Shown: in pieces, positions 1-10,539 of the stretch
How the letters are laid out: each line of letters begins with the position of its first letter
Numbering within the stretch: the first letter of the stretch is position 1
From: Lysinibacillus piscis
GTDB taxonomy: Bacteria > Bacillota > Bacilli > Bacillales_A > Planococcaceae
Assembly (NCBI RefSeq): GCF_026012395.1
Contig: NZ_BRZA01000002.1
Coordinates: 434,001-498,000, forward strand
DNA: 64,000 bases
Reading direction: 5' to 3'
The notes under the pieces: generated by a model
Databases searched by the model: none
Told to the model about the DNA's origin: nothing
The model's input: the letters and a program-made list of their open reading frames with translations, nothing else
Position numbers and translations under genes: made by a program

Positions 1-190
1 CTTTATCAACATCAGGGTGCTGTAAATTTTGCTGAATAATACCTGTTTCGGATGGTCCAAACATCGCTTTAATGTCATCATTCGTTACTGAACGAGCATC
101 GAATTGCTGAAATACTTGCTGAAAGGCATAGAAGCAAATTGGTAATGTATCTGCTAATGTACCATCAAAATCAAAGATAATCGCCTTCAT
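1..190 (-). CDS. HAD-family hydrolase, N-terminal part only (runs off window)
   Basis: The minus-strand frame starts at ATG 190-188 and is still open at base 1, so only 63 residues are visible. They hold the HAD motif I DFDGTLADT at residues 7-15, whose first aspartate is the phosphoryl-accepting nucleophile of haloacid-dehalogenase-like phosphatases. An AAAGGAG ribosome site lies nine bases upstream of the ATG and fixes the start. The family usually removes phosphate from small metabolites (phosphoglycolate, sugar or nucleotide phosphates). The cap domain that would decide the substrate is outside the window, so no gene name is given. Confidence 0.85.
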   Translation of the reverse strand, partial: MKAIIFDFDGTLADTLPICFYAFQQVFQQFDARSVTNDDIKAMFGPSETGIIQQNLQHPDVDK

Positions 191-362
191 CTTTAGCCAC
201 TCCTTTCATTCTTGAAGACAACTATACCATAGAGTGTATACCCTGAAAATCCATTTTAAAGAATGATTATCTCAGTCATTTGCCCTAAATTTTGCATTTA
301 ACCTTTTCTTTTTCCTGTGAAATTGTTAATGTAGGACATGCAGGAAAGGTAGAGGTGACAGG

Positions 363-1805
363 ATGAATAAAGTATTTAGTGCATTGCTATTAGTGACAGC
401 ATTAGCAGCAATTGAAGGAACGATTGTCAGTACAGCGATTCCAAGTATTACGGCTGACTTATTAGGTGTGGATTTAATTAGCTGGATTTACTCCGCTTAT
501 TTATTGGCATCTGCTATTGCAGCGATTATTTTTGGGAAATTGGCTGATTTATTTGGACGTAAACGTATGATTATCATTGGGATTTTGATTTTCCTAGTTG
601 GTTCCATGCTTTGTGGGCTCGCACAATCGATGGAGCAGTTAATCATTTTCCGTGCAATCCAAGGTATTGGAGCAGGCTCGATTTTACCATTAACGCTGAC
701 GATGGTAGGGGAATTGTTCCCCACGGAGAAAGCACGTGCTAAAGGACAAGGTTATTTAAGCATGGTATGGGGCGTGTCAGGTGTGATTGGGCCATTATTT
801 GGTGGCTTTATTGTGGATAATATTTCATGGCATTATATTTTCTTCATTAATGTTCCATTTGGCTTAGCAGCGATTTATTTAATTGCGAAGCATTATCAAG
901 AGGCAATTGTAGCTGTAAAACGTAAAATTGATTACTTAGGTGCGGTGTTATTTACGATTGGTATGATTGCATTACTATATGCCATTATTGACAATAGTAA
1001 AACACAGATGTGGCTATCGACACAGTCATTGTCTTTATATGCAGTAGCTATCGTATTTTTAGCCATATTTATTGTCGTGGAGTTACGTGCTGAAGAGCCG
1101 ATTATTCCACTATCCTTATTTAAAAATGGACGTTTGATGGCTGTTAATGGCTTAACATTAAGTGGTATGTCTGTCGTGATTGGCGTTACCGTATATATTC
1201 CTATTTTTGCCCAAAGTGTACTTGACAAAAATGCGACACAGGCTGGGTTAATGTTGACACCGTTGTCTGTACTTTGGACGGTCAATGCCATTGTAGCAGG
1301 TAATCTCATCGGGCGTTTAACAAATAAGCGCATTATTCAAATCGGTGCGATTTTATTAGTAGGTGGTACATTATTATTAGCTGGCTTATCAAGTACATCA
1401 GGAGAAGCTCGTGTCTATATTGGCTCTTCGATTGTAGGGCTTGGAATGGGCTTAATTATGCCGATGTTAATGATCTCTATTCAAAAAGTAGCTGATCCGA
1501 AACAGCTAGGTACATCGATTGGCTTAAATTCCTTTATGAATACATTTAGCCAAGCGTTAGGGGCAGCATTATTTGGTATGTTATTTAACATTGCGACAAG
1601 TGCGGATATGGCCTCACTTGGCAAAGGGGAAATTCAGCTAAACGGTGAGTTCGCTAAAGCGGGCTTTAGTGCGCAGGAAGTTCAATTTTTAAAGGATACG
1701 ATTGCAAATGGTGTAGGGTATGTTTATATAGCAGCACTTGTTTTTGCTGTGATGGCCTTTGTGCTTGCGTTCTTTATCGCTACAAAAACAAAACAACAAG
1801 CATAG
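363..1805 (+). CDS. DHA2-type MFS drug efflux transporter (EmrB/QacA family)
   Basis: This 480-residue protein is almost entirely hydrophobic and fits the 14-helix DHA2 branch of the major facilitator superfamily, proton-driven exporters of drugs and other lipophilic compounds in the cytoplasmic membrane. Motif A is visible as GKLADLFGRKR at residues 58-68, and the antiporter motif C region reads GVSGVIGPLFGG at about 137-148. A GAGGTGA ribosome site sits just before ATG 363. It is a single-gene unit: a divergent HAD gene lies upstream and a strong terminator follows. No regulator gene adjoins it. Substrate specificity cannot be read from the sequence. Confidence 0.9.
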   Translation: MNKVFSALLLVTALAAIEGTIVSTAIPSITADLLGVDLISWIYSAYLLASAIAAIIFGKLADLFGRKRMIIIGILIFLVGSMLCGLAQSMEQLIIFRAIQGIGAGSILPLTLTMVGELFPTEKARAKGQGYLSMVWGVSGVIGPLFGGFIVDNISWHYIFFINVPFGLAAIYLIAKHYQEAIVAVKRKIDYLGAVLFTIGMIALLYAIIDNSKTQMWLSTQSLSLYAVAIVFLAIFIVVELRAEEPIIPLSLFKNGRLMAVNGLTLSGMSVVIGVTVYIPIFAQSVLDKNATQAGLMLTPLSVLWTVNAIVAGNLIGRLTNKRIIQIGAILLVGGTLLLAGLSSTSGEARVYIGSSIVGLGMGLIMPMLMISIQKVADPKQLGTSIGLNSFMNTFSQALGAALFGMLFNIATSADMASLGKGEIQLNGEFAKAGFSAQEVQFLKDTIANGVGYVYIAALVFAVMAFVLAFFIATKTKQQA

Positions 1806-1808
1806 TAG

Positions 1809-1847
1809 AAAGCCCAGAAGCATGGATGACATGGTTCTGGGCTTTTG
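1809..1847 (+). terminator. Rho-independent terminator after the MFS gene
   Basis: AAAGCCCAGAA at 1809-1819 pairs with TTCTGGGCTTT at 1835-1845 and is followed by a short T run. It lies four bases after the stop codon. Confidence 0.9.
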
Positions 1848-1849
1848 TG

Positions 1850-2300
1850 TTATCTTGATTCAGCAAATGGTTTTTGTATCGAAAGTGAAGCGTCAGATAC
1901 AGAAGCTCACTTCCGTTACAGGGAGGGGATGAATGCCTATGTTTACTTCCATAGAGTGGGTGTCCAAACGCCTGTATCTGTTGCTGACGCTGCGCTTTCG
2001 CACAAAAAAGATTGTCGCTACGTTGCACTGCGCTTTCGATACAAATGTTTTCTGCGCGAAAGTGAAACGTCAGCGGCAAATAAAAAGATATTCACTGAAT
2101 CAAGATAAAGCCCCGGCGGATGTTGTACCTGACGCTAACGCTTTCGGTACAGAAAAACATGTGCTGACGCTGCGTTTCACTCCGCTTTCGCACAGAAAAA
2201 CCGTGTGTCATGGATTTTGAGGGCCTACACGATGTAGGTCAGTTAATGTTTTCTGTACGAAAGCGTAGTACAACGTAGCGACAGTAACAAGCCGTTGTCA
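1850..2300. repeat. Cluster of degenerate dispersed repeats with CTTTCG/CGAAAG cores
   Basis: This gene-free stretch has seven copies of a CTTTCG core (either orientation) at 1880, 1995, 2033, 2057, 2141, 2185 and 2258. Several sit in a longer context resembling GCTGACGCTGCG-CTTTCG-CACAGAAAA. A perfect 14-bp inverted repeat, TTATCTTGATTCAG at 1850-1863 and CTGAATCAAGATAA at 2095-2108, brackets the first 259 bp. A perfect six-bp hairpin CCTACA/TGTAGG lies at 2224-2238. Small open frames across the region have no ribosome sites and follow the repeats, so I do not call genes. A dispersed intergenic repeat family, or a MITE-like element with decayed neighbours, is the likeliest explanation. Confidence 0.65.
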
Positions 2301-2347
2301 CAGGATGTGATGCTTTTAGGCTAACTTCCTTTATACGAGTGAACTCG

Positions 2348-2382
2348 AAAAATCCAGACGCAATTACGCTGGGGCGTAATTG
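2348..2382 (-). terminator. Hairpin terminator of the chemoreceptor gene
   Basis: CAATTACGC at 2361-2369 pairs with GCGTAATTG at 2374-2382 around a four-base loop, directly after the minus-strand stop at 2384. The minus strand then runs into a weak T-rich tail (ATTTTTC). The same stretch may belong to the neighbouring repeat cluster. Confidence 0.6.
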
Positions 2383-2383
2383 A

Positions 2384-4072
2384 TTATAATTGGAATTTTT
2401 GAATGATAGTGCGTAATTGCTGTGCCATTTCAGCGAGGTTATTTGAAGAGGTTGTAATTTCCTCCATGCTAGCTGCTTGTTCTTCTGAGGCAGCAGCAAC
2501 GTTTTGAATATTACCTGATGACTGAATGGCAATGGCGTTCATATGTTCAGCAGAATGAACAATATGCTGAATATCTTCGTTCATATGAAGCATATTTGTA
2601 TTCACATGATTAACTTCCTCTGCCAATGTTTGAATTTGTTTATAAATGGTTCTAAAGGCTTCACCAGAATCGCTAAAAGTAGTAGCACTTTCGATGAGAT
2701 TATGATGACTAGTCGCCATCGATGTCACTGCATGATGCGATTCTTCTCTAATTGTATCAATATGTTCACGAATATTATTTGTTGCCGCTAATGATTGATC
2801 TGCTAGTTTTCGTACTTCCTCTGCTACAACGGCAAAGCCTTTCCCATGCTCACCAGCTCTTGCTGCCTCAATGGAAGCGTTCAATGCGAGTAAATTTGTT
2901 TGATCTGTAATGGCTTTAATTAATGTAATAATGTCACCAATTTCATTTGTATAATCATTTAAACGCTGGACGACTGTTGATGTTTCTTGAATAGCGGATG
3001 TCGTTAGGGCCATTTTTTCGATGGCATTTTCAATTGTTGTATTGCCGTTTGCTGAAATAGACGATGCTGCTTTGGCTTGTGATGTAATGTCATTGACAGA
3101 TGCTACGGCATTGCTCATTTTTCCAGAGATGGCGGTAATATATTGCTCGACCTCGTCAATCGTCAATGTTTGTTTTTCAGAGCCAGCAGAAATTTCTTGC
3201 ATAGAAGAAGTAATTTGCTGAATAGATGCACTTGTTTGCTCAGAGCCAGCTGTTAATTCCTCAGACATAGCAGCCACTTGCTCAGCATTGTCTGAAATTT
3301 GCTGAATGAGTGTGCGTAAGTCTGCTGTCATATTTTCAATGCCCTGTGCGAGCTGTGCAATTTCGTTGGAGCCTGAAATATGCAATGCTTCCGCAGCTAA
3401 ATCACCTGTTGCTACTTTTTCAACATATGTCGTCATTTTTTTAATCGGCTTAATAATCATAATACTAATGAAATAAGCGATGATAATACCTGCAGCGATA
3501 AAAATAGCTGTCATAATGATACAAACCCATAAGATTTGCGTTTGGAGTGTCGTGATAAATGAAGCATCCATATCTAAACCGAGAAGGAAGTTTGTATCTT
3601 TAAACGGCAGGAAGATGGCTTTATGTGTGCCGAATTCATCTTGATAAATATCACTCATTTGGGCATCGCCAGTTTCTAATGCAAGACGCATTTCTTTTGA
3701 AAATGTATAATCCTGCATTTTGATATCTGTGTCGCTCATCGCTACGATATGTTCTTTCTCACCTGTGTTTGACAGGATGTAGACACTTTCAATGTTATAT
3801 TTCTCAACAGAGCGGTTTAAGCGTGTAACTAATTTATTATATTTATTTGGACTGCCATTTTCAGCAGCAATAATATCATATTTATCAATTTTATCTACAA
3901 TATCACCCGATATCGTTTGGAGTGAGCTTTCAAACTGTGTTAAAACAAAATCGTCGATAATACGTGAAGCGGTAGTGAATAAGACATAACTAAAGATGGA
4001 AGAAATGATAACAATTGGAATGGTAAAACTCGCAATATATTTATAGAGTAAAGAGCGTTTGAGCTTAGACAA
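2384..4072 (-). CDS. Methyl-accepting chemotaxis protein
   Basis: This 562-residue transmembrane chemoreceptor signals to CheA/CheW. An N-terminal helix (about 12-33) and a second helix (about 180-204) enclose a roughly 145-residue external sensor segment of Cache-like size. A HAMP segment follows (about 205-257), then a long coiled coil with the conserved signalling tip, visible as [21 protein letters not shown]. There is no C-terminal CheR/CheB-tethering pentapeptide. The start is TTG at 4072, chosen because AAGGAGG lies nine bases upstream. It stands alone, transcribed away from chrA. The ligand is unknown. Confidence 0.93.
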   Translation of the reverse strand: MSKLKRSLLYKYIASFTIPIVIISSIFSYVLFTTASRIIDDFVLTQFESSLQTISGDIVDKIDKYDIIAAENGSPNKYNKLVTRLNRSVEKYNIESVYILSNTGEKEHIVAMSDTDIKMQDYTFSKEMRLALETGDAQMSDIYQDEFGTHKAIFLPFKDTNFLLGLDMDASFITTLQTQILWVCIIMTAIFIAAGIIIAYFISIMIIKPIKKMTTYVEKVATGDLAAEALHISGSNEIAQLAQGIENMTADLRTLIQQISDNAEQVAAMSEELTAGSEQTSASIQQITSSMQEISAGSEKQTLTIDEVEQYITAISGKMSNAVASVNDITSQAKAASSISANGNTTIENAIEKMALTTSAIQETSTVVQRLNDYTNEIGDIITLIKAITDQTNLLALNASIEAARAGEHGKGFAVVAEEVRKLADQSLAATNNIREHIDTIREESHHAVTSMATSHHNLIESATTFSDSGEAFRTIYKQIQTLAEEVNHVNTNMLHMNEDIQHIVHSAEHMNAIAIQSSGNIQNVAAASEEQAASMEEITTSSNNLAEMAQQLRTIIQKFQL

Positions 4073-4373
4073 TGTGTGAATCCTCCTTGATATAGTAAAC
4101 TCTTTGTGAAAATCCGTGCTATTTGTTGCTACAATAATGAATTGATTTATATTATTTGTATCATGTATATAGTGCTTAATGCCCTTATATAGTTGTCTGA
4201 CGAGTAGGATAATTTGCTGGATTCATAATATCATATTCCGATAGAAAAACTCTATTTTCTGATTTTTTAGAATGATTTCATTTTCAAGCGTGAAAATTTA
4301 CATATTTTTAACGTTTCATCATGATGTTCCTGTGTACTATGAATATATCCAGTGGAGAAAGTAGTTGAATTGA
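4073..4373. other. Divergent intergenic region between the chemoreceptor and chrA
   Basis: About 300 bases without a gene. I see the chemoreceptor ribosome site at the left edge and two short palindromes upstream of chrA: TTTTCAAGCGTGAAAA at 4281-4296 and CATCATGATG at 4317-4326. They could be operators but match no family I can name. No convincing sigma-D type promoter for the chemoreceptor was found. Confidence 0.4.
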
Positions 4374-5534
4374 ATGCGTACATTGTGGGAAATTTTTTTC
4401 GTTGCTTTAAAATTAGGCTGTACATCGTTTGGGGGACCGATTGCACATTTGGGTTATTTTCAACAAGAATACATACAGAAGCGTAAATGGTTAACAAATG
4501 ATACGTATAGTCAACTTGTAGCGCTTAGTCAATTTTTACCTGGGCCCGCTTCTAGTCAAGTGGGGATGGGCATTGGTTTATTGAGAGGTGGCATATTGGG
4601 AGGGATAGTGTCATTTTTAGGCTTTACATTGCCATCAGCGCTACTATTAATGTTTTTTGCTTATTTTTATACACATACAACACTCGATATGGGATGGACA
4701 CAGGGCTTGAAATTAGTAGCCGTAGCCATTGTAGCGCAGGCTATTGTTGATATGTCTAAAAAGTTACTAACAAATAGTTATCACATTGCTATCGCTATAG
4801 GTGTGCTTATTTTGATGCTTGTGTGGGTTCATCCGTTAGCGCAAATAACAGCGATTAGCATGGCTGCTATCGTTGGTTATTATTGGTTTAGGGGAAATAG
4901 CCAATCTGTAAATGTGTATACAATCAACTTACCGATGACAAAAAAAGTGGGAATGGGCTGCTTATTATTGTTTGTGCTACTACTTGTTAGTTTGCCGATA
5001 GCTGCTACATATATAAACAATGAATGGCTCATACTAGCTGAGAAATTTTATATGGCAGGAGCCTTCGTGTTTGGTGGTGGTCATGTTGTTTTACCATTGC
5101 TCGAAGCGCAATTTGTTCATAGTGGCTTGCTGAGTTCTGCTGATTTTTTAGCAGGTTATGGTGTGACACAAGCCGTACCTGGTCCATTATTCACTTTTGC
5201 AGCCTATATTGGGATGACCGTTGCTGGTGTATTTGGAGCAACTGTAGCGATTGTAGCCATTTTTTTACCCGCCTTTTTATTAGTAGTAGGTGTACTGCCA
5301 TTTTGGTTCACATATGGGCAGCATGCTAAACTAAGAGGGGCGATGATGGGGGCGAATGCAGCAGTTGTAGGCATTTTAACTGCGGCTTTTGTTCAACCAA
5401 TTGTTATCGATACAATTCACAGTGCTTTAGATGGTGTGCTAGCATGTATATTTTTCTTATGCTTACTACGTTGGAAAGTACAGCCGTATTTATTAGTAGC
5501 AATCGGTATTGTAGTAGGATTGTTATTCTATTAA
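4374..5534 (+). CDS. chrA: Chromate transporter, long-chain CHR family
   Basis: This 386-residue membrane protein has two homologous CHR halves. The N-terminal half contains KLGCTSFGGPIAHLGYF (about 12-28) and LSQFLPGPASSQ. The C-terminal half repeats the pattern as AGAFVFGGGHVVLPLL and GVTQAVPGPLFTF. The FGG and PGP signatures are characteristic of ChrA, which exports chromate from the cytoplasm, and the length fits the two-domain form. The ribosome site before ATG 4374 is weak. It occupies the place upstream of hemW where lepA sits in B. subtilis. No chrB regulator is present. Chromate as the true substrate is inferred from the family only. Confidence 0.88.
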   Translation: MRTLWEIFFVALKLGCTSFGGPIAHLGYFQQEYIQKRKWLTNDTYSQLVALSQFLPGPASSQVGMGIGLLRGGILGGIVSFLGFTLPSALLLMFFAYFYTHTTLDMGWTQGLKLVAVAIVAQAIVDMSKKLLTNSYHIAIAIGVLILMLVWVHPLAQITAISMAAIVGYYWFRGNSQSVNVYTINLPMTKKVGMGCLLLFVLLLVSLPIAATYINNEWLILAEKFYMAGAFVFGGGHVVLPLLEAQFVHSGLLSSADFLAGYGVTQAVPGPLFTFAAYIGMTVAGVFGATVAIVAIFLPAFLLVVGVLPFWFTYGQHAKLRGAMMGANAAVVGILTAAFVQPIVIDTIHSALDGVLACIFFLCLLRWKVQPYLLVAIGIVVGLLFY

Positions 5535-5607
5535 TAGATGGATTCATGGCGTTCTGTTTATGGATTGTTTATAATGGGAGAGACTTTATGAGAAAGAAGG
5601 GATAATT

Positions 5608-6747
5608 ATGGCACGGGGTGTTTATATTCATATTCCTTTTTGTCATCAAATTTGCAATTATTGCGACTTCAATAAATTTTATTTTCAAAATCAACCTGTA
5701 GACGATTACATAGAAATGCTGGGACAAGAGATGGCATTTGTCACACAAAAAAATCCTGAGCATTTTCAACAAATTGAGACGGTATTTCTTGGTGGTGGAA
5801 CACCAACAGCGTTATCGCCTCAACAGCTAAAACGGTTGCTTGAACTGATTCAAACGTATATTCCAATGGATTATGTGACAGAATTTACATCAGAGGCAAA
5901 TCCTGATGAATTATCAGCGGATAAGCTTTACGCATTGCTTGATGGAGGTGTGAACCGCTTAAGCATGGGCGTGCAATCTTTTGATGAGGAACTGTTACAG
6001 AAAATAGGACGAACACATAGTAATGAACATGTTTATGACACCATTGCTTTAGCAAAAAAAGTGGGCTTTGTTAACATTAGTATTGATTTGATGTACGGAT
6101 TACCAGGTCAAACAATGGCACAATGGCGAGATTCATTAGCCAAGGCATTGGCCCTCAAACTACCACATTATTCAGCCTACTCATTAATTGTTGAACCGAA
6201 AACGATTTTTTATAATCAGTATGCGAAAGGTAAATTACATTTGCCAACGGAAGATTTGGAAGCGGATATGTATGATGTATTGATGTTAGAAATGGAAGCA
6301 AGTGGATTGCAACAATATGAAATTAGCAACTTTGCTCAGCCTGGCTTTCATTCCGTGCACAACCAAATTTATTGGGATAATGATGAATATGCTGGCTTTG
6401 GTGCAGGAGCACATGGCTATTTAGCTGGTGTACGTTATTCTAATCATGGACCATTGAAGAAATACATGGAAACGATTAAAAATGGTGACTTGCCTTATGT
6501 ACATGAGCATCTTGTTACGCCGAATGAGCGACGAGAAGAGCAAATGTTTTTAGGCTTGCGTAAAACAGCAGGTGTTTTGCACAGTATATATGAGGAAAAA
6601 TTTCAAGAGTCCCTGTATGTACGCTATGGAAAGGTGATTGACAAGCTTGTGTCAGAGGAGCTTTTAGTACATGATACAGCGGGAATTCGCCTTACACGTA
6701 AAGGTCGTTTTGTAGGGAATGAGGTATTCCAACAATTTTTACTGTGA
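5608..6747 (+). CDS. hemW: Radical SAM heme chaperone HemW
   Basis: The 379-residue protein begins with the radical SAM cluster CX3CX2C (Cys12, Cys16, Cys19 in IPFCHQICNYCDF), where the fourth residue after the last cysteine differs from true HemN. The GGGTPTALS motif follows at about 63-71, and the C-terminal HemN-type domain contains LGLRKTAGV. Once annotated as oxygen-independent coproporphyrinogen oxidase, this family is now regarded as HemW, a heme-binding chaperone for respiratory enzymes. AAGAAGGGA precedes ATG 5608. It stands immediately upstream of hrcA, as in B. subtilis. Confidence 0.93.
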   Translation: MARGVYIHIPFCHQICNYCDFNKFYFQNQPVDDYIEMLGQEMAFVTQKNPEHFQQIETVFLGGGTPTALSPQQLKRLLELIQTYIPMDYVTEFTSEANPDELSADKLYALLDGGVNRLSMGVQSFDEELLQKIGRTHSNEHVYDTIALAKKVGFVNISIDLMYGLPGQTMAQWRDSLAKALALKLPHYSAYSLIVEPKTIFYNQYAKGKLHLPTEDLEADMYDVLMLEMEASGLQQYEISNFAQPGFHSVHNQIYWDNDEYAGFGAGAHGYLAGVRYSNHGPLKKYMETIKNGDLPYVHEHLVTPNERREEQMFLGLRKTAGVLHSIYEEKFQESLYVRYGKVIDKLVSEELLVHDTAGIRLTRKGRFVGNEVFQQFLL

Positions 6748-6841
6748 CATGTACACATCGTCGCTAAAGCCTTTAAATCAACTGTTACAACAGCATACAA
6801 TGTTACCTCGATATAATTGATTAGAAAATTGAGCGATTTCG

Positions 6842-6870
6842 TTGACAGAAAAAGTGGGATTTGATAACTT
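6842..6870 (+). promoter_or_regulatory. Candidate sigma-A promoter of the hrcA operon
   Basis: A perfect -35 hexamer TTGACA at 6842-6847 is followed after 17 bases by TAACTT (6865-6870), a poor -10. Transcription would start around 6877, placing the CIRCE operator across the first transcribed bases. The position is persuasive, the -10 less so. Confidence 0.6.
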
Positions 6871-6880
6871 AATAATAGTA

Positions 6881-6907
6881 TTAGCACTCCTCTTAGTTGA
6901 GTGCTAA
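6881..6907 (+). promoter_or_regulatory. CIRCE operator (HrcA binding site)
   Basis: TTAGCACTC at 6881-6889, nine spacer bases, then GAGTGCTAA at 6899-6907: an exact CIRCE inverted repeat. HrcA binds it to repress the class I heat-shock genes, here including its own gene. Confidence 0.98.
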
Positions 6908-6921
6908 CAGAGGTGATGATC

Positions 6922-7944
6922 ATGTTAACAAATCGGCAGCTACAAATATTGCAAGTAATCATTGATGATTTTATTTTGTCAGCACAGCCGGTAGGTTCTC
7001 GCCAAATCTCCAAAAAAACAGAGATTACATTTAGTCCCGCTACCATTCGTAATGAGATGGCGGATTTAGAGGAATTGGGCTTTTTAGAAAAAACACATAC
7101 CTCCTCTGGTCGAGTGCCTTCGGAAAAAGGTTATAGGTTTTATGTTGATCATTTGCTAAGCCCACAAGGCATTAATTCGAGGGATGTTCAGCAAATCCAA
7201 TCTATCTTTAATGATCGTTTAGTAGAGGTAGAACAGGTTATTCGGAAGTCAGCTAATATTTTATCTGATTTGACATCGTATACATCTATTTTGTTGGGAC
7301 CAGATGTACAACGACATCGTGTAAAACGATTTTCGATTGTGCCTCTTTCTACTGATACGGCAGTAGCCATTATCGTGACGAACAATGGTCATGTTGAAAA
7401 TCGCATATTTAGTTTGCCACCGAATGTTACCGCTTCTGAATTGGAAAAAATGGTGAATATTTTAAATGAACGCTTAATTGGTGTACCATTAGAGGAGATT
7501 CATAAAAAGCTTGAAGCTGAAGTATTAGCCATTTTTCAACAGCATGTACAATCAGCAGATGAGTTCATTCATTCGCTTGTCACAGCGACAATGCATAATT
7601 CAGAAAGTAAAATTTTCTACGGTGGAAAAACCAACATGTTTAACCAGCCAGAGTTCCACGACTTAAATAAAGTTCGCATGATTTTAGATTTAATGGAAAC
7701 AAAAAGCCAAGTACATTCTCTTTTCCAGCCAAATGAATCGGGTATTCATATACGAATTGGCTCAGAGAACAAACAGTTGGGAATGGGCGACTGTAGTGTC
7801 ATTACGACCACATATTCGATTGGTGAAGACCAACAAGGGGCGATTGCCATTATCGGTCCTACACGTATGGATTATCGACGTGTTGTGGCTTTACTAGAAA
7901 TCATGCGCATGGATTTAACACAAGCCTTTACGAAAAAATCGTAA
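6922..7944 (+). CDS. hrcA: Heat-inducible transcription repressor HrcA
   Basis: The 340-residue repressor has an N-terminal winged-helix domain (about 1-80, beginning MLTNRQLQILQVIIDDF and including SPATIRNEMADLEELGF) and the C-terminal HrcA domain with the GIHIRIGSEN and GPTRMDYRRV motifs. HrcA binds CIRCE and is kept active by GroEL in other Bacilli. The start at ATG 6922 follows GAGGTGAT and matches the usual N-terminus. The frame also extends to a GTG at 6901, but that lies inside CIRCE. It heads the hrcA-grpE-dnaK heat-shock operon and is autoregulated by the operator just upstream. Confidence 0.97.
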   Translation: MLTNRQLQILQVIIDDFILSAQPVGSRQISKKTEITFSPATIRNEMADLEELGFLEKTHTSSGRVPSEKGYRFYVDHLLSPQGINSRDVQQIQSIFNDRLVEVEQVIRKSANILSDLTSYTSILLGPDVQRHRVKRFSIVPLSTDTAVAIIVTNNGHVENRIFSLPPNVTASELEKMVNILNERLIGVPLEEIHKKLEAEVLAIFQQHVQSADEFIHSLVTATMHNSESKIFYGGKTNMFNQPEFHDLNKVRMILDLMETKSQVHSLFQPNESGIHIRIGSENKQLGMGDCSVITTTYSIGEDQQGAIAIIGPTRMDYRRVVALLEIMRMDLTQAFTKKS

Positions 7945-7968
7945 TGATGGCTGATGAGGAGGATTTAC

Positions 7969-8520
7969 GTGACAGAGACAACAGAAAACAAAGATCTTGT
8001 ACAAGAAGAAAATGTAGTAACAGAAGAAACGGTAGAAGAGCAAGCTGAATTGACAGTGGAGGAGCAGTATGAGGCGCAGATTGCTGAATTACAAGCAAAG
8101 CTAGATGATGAAGAGAATCGTCACCTACGCCTGCGTGCAGACTTTGACAATTTACGTCGTCGCCAACAACTTGACCGTGAAGCGGCAGAAAAATATCGAG
8201 CACAAAGCCTACTAACGGATTTATTACCAGTGCTTGATAACTTTGAACGTGCTTTACAAGTAGAAACAACTTCTGAAGAAACAGCTTCTATTGTTAAAGG
8301 GATTGAAATGGTCTATCGTTCTTTAATCGAGGCGACTGAACGTGAAGGCTTACAAGTTATTCAGGCTGAGGGACAACCATTTGACCCTAATGTGCATCAA
8401 GCGGTTATGCAAGAACAAGATAGCGAAAAAGAAGCAGGCACGGTTGTACGTGAATTGCAAAAAGGCTATTTATTAAAGGATCGTGTATTACGTCCATCAA
8501 TGGTATCTGTGAACGAATAG
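7969..8520 (+). CDS. grpE: Nucleotide exchange factor GrpE
   Basis: GrpE is the co-chaperone that releases ADP from DnaK. The 183-residue product has a highly acidic N-terminal tail, a coiled-coil (about 30-85, including [19 protein letters not shown]), and the beta-wing with [10 protein letters not shown] and [15 protein letters not shown] place the start at GTG 7969 because GAGGAGG lies seven bases upstream. An in-frame ATG at 7954 overlaps that ribosome site and would add MRRIY. It lies 24 bases after hrcA and 76 bases before dnaK, in the CIRCE operon. Confidence 0.95.
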   Translation: MTETTENKDLVQEENVVTEETVEEQAELTVEEQYEAQIAELQAKLDDEENRHLRLRADFDNLRRRQQLDREAAEKYRAQSLLTDLLPVLDNFERALQVETTSEETASIVKGIEMVYRSLIEATEREGLQVIQAEGQPFDPNVHQAVMQEQDSEKEAGTVVRELQKGYLLKDRVLRPSMVSVNE

Positions 8521-8569
8521 TTATTCGTGCTATTTTTTAATAAATATAATGGAAATGACGCATTTATAG

Positions 8570-10432
<1,863 letters not shown>

Positions 10433-10448
10433 GCTATATACAGTTGAG

Positions 10449-10486
10449 GAAAAGCCAAAGACCGCTTGCGGCTTTGGCTTTTCACT
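10449..10486 (+). terminator. Strong terminator between dnaK and dnaJ
   Basis: GAAAAGCCAAAG at 10449-10460 pairs perfectly with CTTTGGCTTTTC at 10472-10483, with a GC-rich inner extension (CCGC/GCGG). It should end most hrcA-grpE-dnaK transcripts before dnaJ. Confidence 0.9.
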
Positions 10487-10539
10487 TTGACAAATGTGAT
10501 GTACAATAGACTTTATGTAAAAAGAGCGGAGTGTGACTC

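Noticed and set aside
1845-2220. Small plus-strand proteins within the repeat cluster
   Set aside because: They follow the repeat units, have no ribosome sites and read as arginine/threonine-rich low-quality sequence.
1850-2300. CRISPR-like array
   Set aside because: The repeats are degenerate, vary in orientation and spacing, and no cas gene is nearby.
4252-4266. CodY-like box TATTTTCTGATTTTT
   Set aside because: Matches the consensus at only 11 of 15 positions in an AT-rich region, so chance cannot be excluded.
6901-6921. GTG 6901 as the hrcA start
   Set aside because: It lies inside the CIRCE operator; ATG 6922 has GAGGTGAT upstream and gives the conserved N-terminus MLTNRQL.
6624-7046. 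140-codon minus-strand frame across hemW-hrcA
   Set aside because: Runs antisense through CIRCE and two conserved genes; no ribosome site.
10487-10507. TTGACA with TACAAT as a dnaJ promoter
   Set aside because: Both hexamers look good, but the spacing is nine bases instead of about 17.
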